Part shown: positions 5,704-9,017 of the stretch, one piece after another
How positions within the stretch are numbered: the stretch's first letter is position 1
Layout: every line of letters starts with the position of its first letter
Position numbers and translations under genes: made by a program
The notes under the pieces: generated by a model
What the model was told of the DNA's origin: nothing
Seen by the model: the letters and a program-made list of their open reading frames with translations, nothing else
The model's database searches: none
Source: Acidobacteriaceae bacterium
Lineage (GTDB): Bacteria; Acidobacteriota; Terriglobia; Terriglobales; Acidobacteriaceae
Direction of reading: 5' to 3'
DNA length: 9,017 nucleotides
Assembly (NCBI GenBank): GCA_025929125.1
Contig: JAICMT010000039.1
Location: 1 to 9,017, forward strand

Positions 5704-7722
5704 TCATGGTTGGGGAATGGGCGACGAGGTAGTAACACCGGGTTTTGCATGGGGGCCAGTTGAGGCTGTTCGCACGCCATCCATGACGGGGCTCTCATTG
5801 CGCTCCGTCGCGACCGTTTTCGCCGGGCGGGGAGCGGGTTGGGAATCCTGCGTCGGACTGTCGCCGGGCTGGGGGCCGTCGGCCAGGCGGAGATTGCCGG
5901 CACGCTTGCGCTGCTTGGTAATAAACGCGTTCACAACCTGTGCGGCGACGGGTGCCGATCCGGCTCCCCATCCACCGTGCTCCCACAGCACCGCAACGAC
6001 AATATCCGGATTCCTCCGCGGCGACATACCCACGAACCAGGCATTTGCGCGCTCCTTGCCTGCTCCCAGGCTGGTTGCACCCGCGCTGTGGCTTACCACC
6101 TGAGCAGTGCCGGTCTTTCCTGCGAAGTCGATTCCCTCCAGGTGAGCTGCTCCCGCGGTGCCTCCCGGGCCCAGTGCGTCGGCCATCGCATCCGTAATCG
6201 TTTCCCAGTTCTCAGGTGACAGTGGAATAGTGCGGTCTCCGCTCCCGGGATAGCTGGAGATCAGCGCTGATTCCATTTGCGGTGGCACCTCGTTCGCGAA
6301 CACCACATGAGGGCGCTTCAGCACGCCGCCCGACGCGATTCCCGAGAGCGCTCGCGCCAGTTGCACCGGTGTCACCTGGACTGCGCCCTGGCCAATCCCA
6401 ACCGAGATGACCTCGCCTGCGTACCATTTTTCATGCTGCGTCTTCAGCTTCCAGGCAGTGGACGGCATTGTGCCGCTGGCCTCATCTGGCAAATCGATCC
6501 CAGTCTTCTGCGACAAACCCACCTCGGTCGCATATTTCGCAATGGTGTCGATGCCTAGCTTCTCGGCAAGCGTGTAGTAAAACGTGTCGCAGGACCAGGG
6601 AATGGCGTGATTGATGTCGACCATGCCGTGATGCTTGTCGCATCCGAAAAAATGCCCGAAGAAAGTGCCGCCCCCCGCGCAGTTCACGCGCATCGCCTGC
6701 GCGACACCTTCCTCCAGTCCTGCCAGAGACATGATGATCTTGAAGGTGGAGCCTGGAGCGAGCTGTGCCTGAATGGCTTTGTTCATCAACGGATGATCCG
6801 GATCGCTCACAATCTGCGACCAGTAGCTCCTCGTCAGCCGCACTGCAAACTGATTCGGATCAAAGGTCGGCCGGGATACCATCGCCAGAATCTCGCCGGT
6901 GTGCGGGTCCATTGCGACCAGCGCTCCATTTTTTCCTTCCATGGCCCGTTCCGCCACGGTCTGCAGATCGAGATCGATTGTCAAACGCAAATCTGTGCCA
7001 GGCTTTGCCATTTGCTGACCCAGCTGCCCTACCTCTTTGCCGTGACTGTTGACGATTACGTCGCGTGAACCGTCGGTTCCGCGAAGCAGGGCGTCATACA
7101 TTTCCTCCACACCCGATTTTCCGACCACGTCGCCCGGCTCATAGAACTCAAATTTAGGGCTGTTCAGGTCCTGCTCGGATACCTCGCCGACGTATCCGAT
7201 TAGGTGCGCCGCAAACCCATCGCGCGGATATAACCGGCGTTGCACGTCACGGGTTTCAAGCTCTGGCAGCTCATTCCTATGTGCCTCGATGAAGGCCTGC
7301 TCGTCGGGGGTGATGTCTTGCTTGAGCGGGATGGCCTCGTACTTGGGCTCGAGCTGATATTTCTTCAGCACCGCCAGGATGTCCTGCTCCTGCATGTGCA
7401 GACCCTTGCCAATCAGCGGCAGGTCCGCCTTCAGGTCTTTCACCTGATCGCGCAGCAGGAAACATTCGACCGAGGGGTAGTTATCGACCAGAATGCGCCC
7501 CTCGCGATCGAAGATCTTTCCTCGCGGAGCCAGGATCGCTGTCTTGCGAATGCGGTTCGCCTCGGCGAGCTGCTTGTATCCCTCCGCTCCCAGCACCTGC
7601 AACCGCCACATCCCCGTCGCGAGCAGGAGCAGCACGAGAGCAACCAGGTACTGCGTTGCGTGCAGCTTACCGGTTGCGACCTTCTCTTCACGACCAATCC
7701 GCCGTTCCGGAGTGGGTTCCAT
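5704..7722 (-). CDS. mrdA: Penicillin-binding protein 2, elongasome DD-transpeptidase
   Basis: A class B PBP of 672 residues that cross-links new peptidoglycan in the periplasm with RodA and is the target of beta-lactams. It has a short cytoplasmic N-terminus, one membrane anchor at about 24-43, then the dimerisation/pedestal domain beginning with RGKIFDREGRILVDN (67-81) and containing GYVGEVSEQDL and GKSGVEEMYD (201-210). The transpeptidase domain shows all three motifs: nucleophile Ser325 in APGSTFK (SxxK, Lys328), Ser377-Cys-Asp379 (the SxD form usual in PBP2), and KTGTAQ (536-541). After the fold ends near residue 605 there is a tail of about 65 residues rich in Pro, Ser and Thr that looks disordered; E. 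coli PBP2 is about 633 residues. The ATG is fixed by an in-frame TAG a short way upstream; AGAGG sits only 4 bases before it, with a second AGAGG further upstream. The 92-base gap from mreD is the longest before rodA. Confidence 0.97.
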   Translation of the reverse strand: MEPTPERRIGREEKVATGKLHATQYLVALVLLLLATGMWRLQVLGAEGYKQLAEANRIRKTAILAPRGKIFDREGRILVDNYPSVECFLLRDQVKDLKADLPLIGKGLHMQEQDILAVLKKYQLEPKYEAIPLKQDITPDEQAFIEAHRNELPELETRDVQRRLYPRDGFAAHLIGYVGEVSEQDLNSPKFEFYEPGDVVGKSGVEEMYDALLRGTDGSRDVIVNSHGKEVGQLGQQMAKPGTDLRLTIDLDLQTVAERAMEGKNGALVAMDPHTGEILAMVSRPTFDPNQFAVRLTRSYWSQIVSDPDHPLMNKAIQAQLAPGSTFKIIMSLAGLEEGVAQAMRVNCAGGGTFFGHFFGCDKHHGMVDINHAIPWSCDTFYYTLAEKLGIDTIAKYATEVGLSQKTGIDLPDEASGTMPSTAWKLKTQHEKWYAGEVISVGIGQGAVQVTPVQLARALSGIASGGVLKRPHVVFANEVPPQMESALISSYPGSGDRTIPLSPENWETITDAMADALGPGGTAGAAHLEGIDFAGKTGTAQVVSHSAGATSLGAGKERANAWFVGMSPRRNPDIVVAVLWEHGGWGAGSAPVAAQVVNAFITKQRKRAGNLRLADGPQPGDSPTQDSQPAPRPAKTVATERNESPVMDGVRTASTGPHAKPGVTTSSPIPQP

Positions 7723-7814
7723 TTGCCTCTGAGCCTCTGCGACTTGTCTAGTCTACTTCGTCCATGCTGCAGCCATATCTCCCACTGGTGGGCCATTTTT
7801 TCAAGGATTCGGCC

Positions 7815-8366
7815 CTATTCCTGTCGCTTCCATCGGTCCAGAAGCAGATACACCGGAATGCCAACCAGCAGATTCACGACGGCGCGTACCAGTTCATGCA
7901 GCCAAAGGACGTGGAACCCATGAATCTCAAGCAGATGCCGCAGGATCAAGTACAGCAGAACACTCTGCATTAGGGAGAAACCGAAGGTCAGGACAGCCCG
8001 GGTCGCTGAATTCTCCACATCGATCCGGCTCCCCAGGCTGGCAGCGGCGTACCCCACGACAGACTTGGCCATGCCATTCACGCCGACTGGCATCCCGCTG
8101 AGAAGGTCCTGCAGCAGTCCGATCGCAGCCCCGGTGATCGTGCCCGCAATCGGACTGCGGCGGCTCACCGCGAAAAACAAGGTCACGATCAGCGGCAGAT
8201 CCACAATCGCAAGCCGCGGAGAGATGCGGGGCAGCAGCACCTGCAGCAGTATGGCGACGGCAGGTATAAGCACGGTTGCCAGCAGGTGAAAACTCTGCTG
8301 TTCCGCCTCCCGCCTCGACATGTAGCTGCGTGTCACCATCGATTCCAGCGTAAGTGTCTCCCGCAT
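7815..8366 (-). CDS. mreD: MreD, rod-shape-determining integral membrane protein
   Basis: This 183-residue hydrophobic protein belongs to the elongasome and bridges MreB/MreC to RodA-PBP2 in the inner membrane. After a basic N-terminus, hydrophobic spans are visible at about 27-45 and 51-67, then further spans through the family signature AIGLLQDLLSGMPVGVNGM, and near the C-terminus, which ends in a short charged DRWKRQE. Length fits MreD (about 160-190). The frame is open further upstream into mreC, but the ATG at 8364-8366 is chosen because it has GTGAGG 8 bases before it, lies 10 bases after the mreC stop, and begins MRETLT directly before the membrane part. Later ATGs at codons 10 and 16 are possible alternative starts. 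Sequence conservation in MreD is low, so the call rests on the signature plus position between mreC and mrdA. Confidence 0.93.
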   Translation of the reverse strand: MRETLTLESMVTRSYMSRREAEQQSFHLLATVLIPAVAILLQVLLPRISPRLAIVDLPLIVTLFFAVSRRSPIAGTITGAAIGLLQDLLSGMPVGVNGMAKSVVGYAAASLGSRIDVENSATRAVLTFGFSLMQSVLLYLILRHLLEIHGFHVLWLHELVRAVVNLLVGIPVYLLLDRWKRQE

Positions 8367-8374
8367 ACCGCAAA

Positions 8375-8380
8375 CCTCAC
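8375..8380 (-). promoter_or_regulatory. mreD ribosome binding site overlapping the mreC stop codon
   Basis: GTGAGG on the minus strand contains the mreC TGA stop (8377-8379) and lies 8 bases before the mreD ATG. This spacing decides the mreD start and implies translational coupling, so MreC and MreD are likely made in fixed proportion. Confidence 0.65.
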
Positions 8381-9017
8381 TGTGTTTCCTGCTGCGCCGG
8401 AGCCGCGCTGCTGGACTTGCCTGAGTCGGCCGGAACCGGATTCTGCTGCGGCAGGCTGGCCCCACCTGGAGTCAGGTTCGAAGCCGGTGGAGTCGCTCCT
8501 GGCGAGTAACGGTCAGGATGAATCACGGGGATGGGACGGGGAACCTTGACGCTCTCTTGGGTGGCTGCCGGACTTCCCGCGGAGCCCGCGGCCGCAGCTC
8601 CATCCTGGGGCTGCCCGTCATGAATGCCCGGCAACTTCTCTGCACTCATATCTGAGGCGCGCTTCGCCTGGGCTGCCAATAGATCCTGCTGAGCCTGGTC
8701 GCTCAGTTCGGACTGCATGCCTGTAATCACCAAGACCTCTTCCACGCGGTTCAGGTCCGCAGCGGGTTTTACTGAGATCGCCATATAGGGCTGGTGGTCA
8801 GGATCGGGCTCGATCTTCTCGATCACTCCCACCGGCAGTCCTCGGGGATACACCTGGTCACCGCCGGAGGTAAGCACATGCTCGCCGGGTTTGATCCGCG
8901 AGTCGGCTGTCAGGTTCCCGATCTGCACCCGGCCTGCAACGGTCCCCCGCAGAATGCCACGGATCCGTGTGCTTTCCAGAATCACTCCCGCGCCGGAGGT
9001 CTGGTCGTTGATCTCCA
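8377..9017 (-). CDS. mreC: MreC, rod-shape-determining periplasmic scaffold (5' end cut by window)
   Basis: The C-terminal 213 residues are visible; the N-terminal membrane anchor and coiled coil lie beyond the right edge. The visible part starts in the periplasmic beta-domain: EINDQTSGAGVILESTRIRG, then RGTVAGRVQIGNL, then IKPGEHVLTSGGDQVYPRGLPVG (the conserved GD-x-VxTSG...YPxGLPIG signature, with Glu-His in place of the usual Gly-Asp), then VIEKIEPDPDHQPYMAISVKPAADLNRVEEVLVI, which matches the end of the MreC fold. MreC forms filaments or dimers that bind PBP2 and activate RodA-PBP2. A tail of about 110 residues follows, first Gln/Ala-rich and possibly helical (SELSDQAQQDLLAAQAKRA), then Pro/Ala/Ser/Gly-rich and probably disordered. 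A GTG at 8983-8985 is internal, not the start, since conserved MreC sequence continues upstream of it. mreB is expected further upstream. Confidence 0.95.
   Translation of the reverse strand, partial: EINDQTSGAGVILESTRIRGILRGTVAGRVQIGNLTADSRIKPGEHVLTSGGDQVYPRGLPVGVIEKIEPDPDHQPYMAISVKPAADLNRVEEVLVITGMQSELSDQAQQDLLAAQAKRASDMSAEKLPGIHDGQPQDGAAAAGSAGSPAATQESVKVPRPIPVIHPDRYSPGATPPASNLTPGGASLPQQNPVPADSGKSSSAAPAQQETQ

Noticed and set aside
7781..7801. CCCACTGGTGGG followed by six T on the plus strand, terminator-like
   Set aside because: No plus-strand gene precedes it, the stem is very short, and on the coding (minus) strand the T run becomes an A run before the hairpin.
7723..7814. A possible promoter (TTGAAA with GATATG) between mreD and mrdA
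   Set aside because: The spacing is 19 bases and the -10 match is only 3 of 6, too weak to call.
8367..8465. An upstream extension of mreD by 33 codons
   Set aside because: It would overlap the end of mreC, adds non-conserved basic sequence, and the ATG at 8366 has a good ribosome binding site and normal MreD length.
1..9017. CRISPR arrays, insertion sequences, prophage genes or defence systems
   Set aside because: No repeat-spacer pattern, transposase, integrase or defence-type protein is seen; the window is core cell-envelope and RNA-processing genes.

Overview
The window holds the lower part of a bacterial cell-elongation operon, read entirely on the minus strand. In order of transcription (right to left) it contains mreC (5' end cut by the window), mreD, mrdA (PBP2) and rodA. 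A 532-base gap follows, then a very large RNase E/G-family gene (rng), and finally the start of an exported, probably outer-membrane beta-barrel protein whose 3' end lies outside the window. The DNA is moderately GC-rich, the cell is clearly diderm in style (MreC/MreD/PBP2/RodA plus a signal-peptide beta-barrel-like protein), and the gene order and protein style are most reminiscent of Acidobacteriota (Terriglobia). That taxonomic guess is inference from memory, not a search result.

Layout: 8377-9017 is MreC (C-terminal ~213 residues). 7815-8366 is MreD, 10 bases after the mreC stop, with its ribosome binding site overlapping that stop. 5704-7722 is PBP2, the class B transpeptidase of the elongasome, after a 92-base gap. 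4576-5676 is RodA, the partner glycosyltransferase, 27 bases after mrdA. 4044-4575 has no convincing gene but contains a hairpin flanked by 11-base direct repeats and is the likely leader/promoter region of rng. 816-4043 is rng, followed by a terminator-like hairpin at 752-785. 1-569 is the partial beta-barrel-like protein, with a structured leader upstream of it.

How the genes work together: MreC and MreD link the cytoplasmic MreB filament to the RodA-PBP2 pair, which polymerises and cross-links peptidoglycan along the side wall. mreB is expected just beyond the right edge. The RNase G-type gene next to this set echoes the mreBCD-maf-rng order of E. coli, an old linkage of RNA processing with shape genes.

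The most unusual item is the RNase. Its catalytic core is complete, but its S1 RNA-binding domain is split by about 590 residues of low-complexity sequence with alternating Arg/Gly-rich and acidic blocks. The insert also carries a short motif, LPGE(S/T)LS, repeated twice with a third looser copy. Most other open frames in the window are antisense or frame-shifted shadows of these genes.
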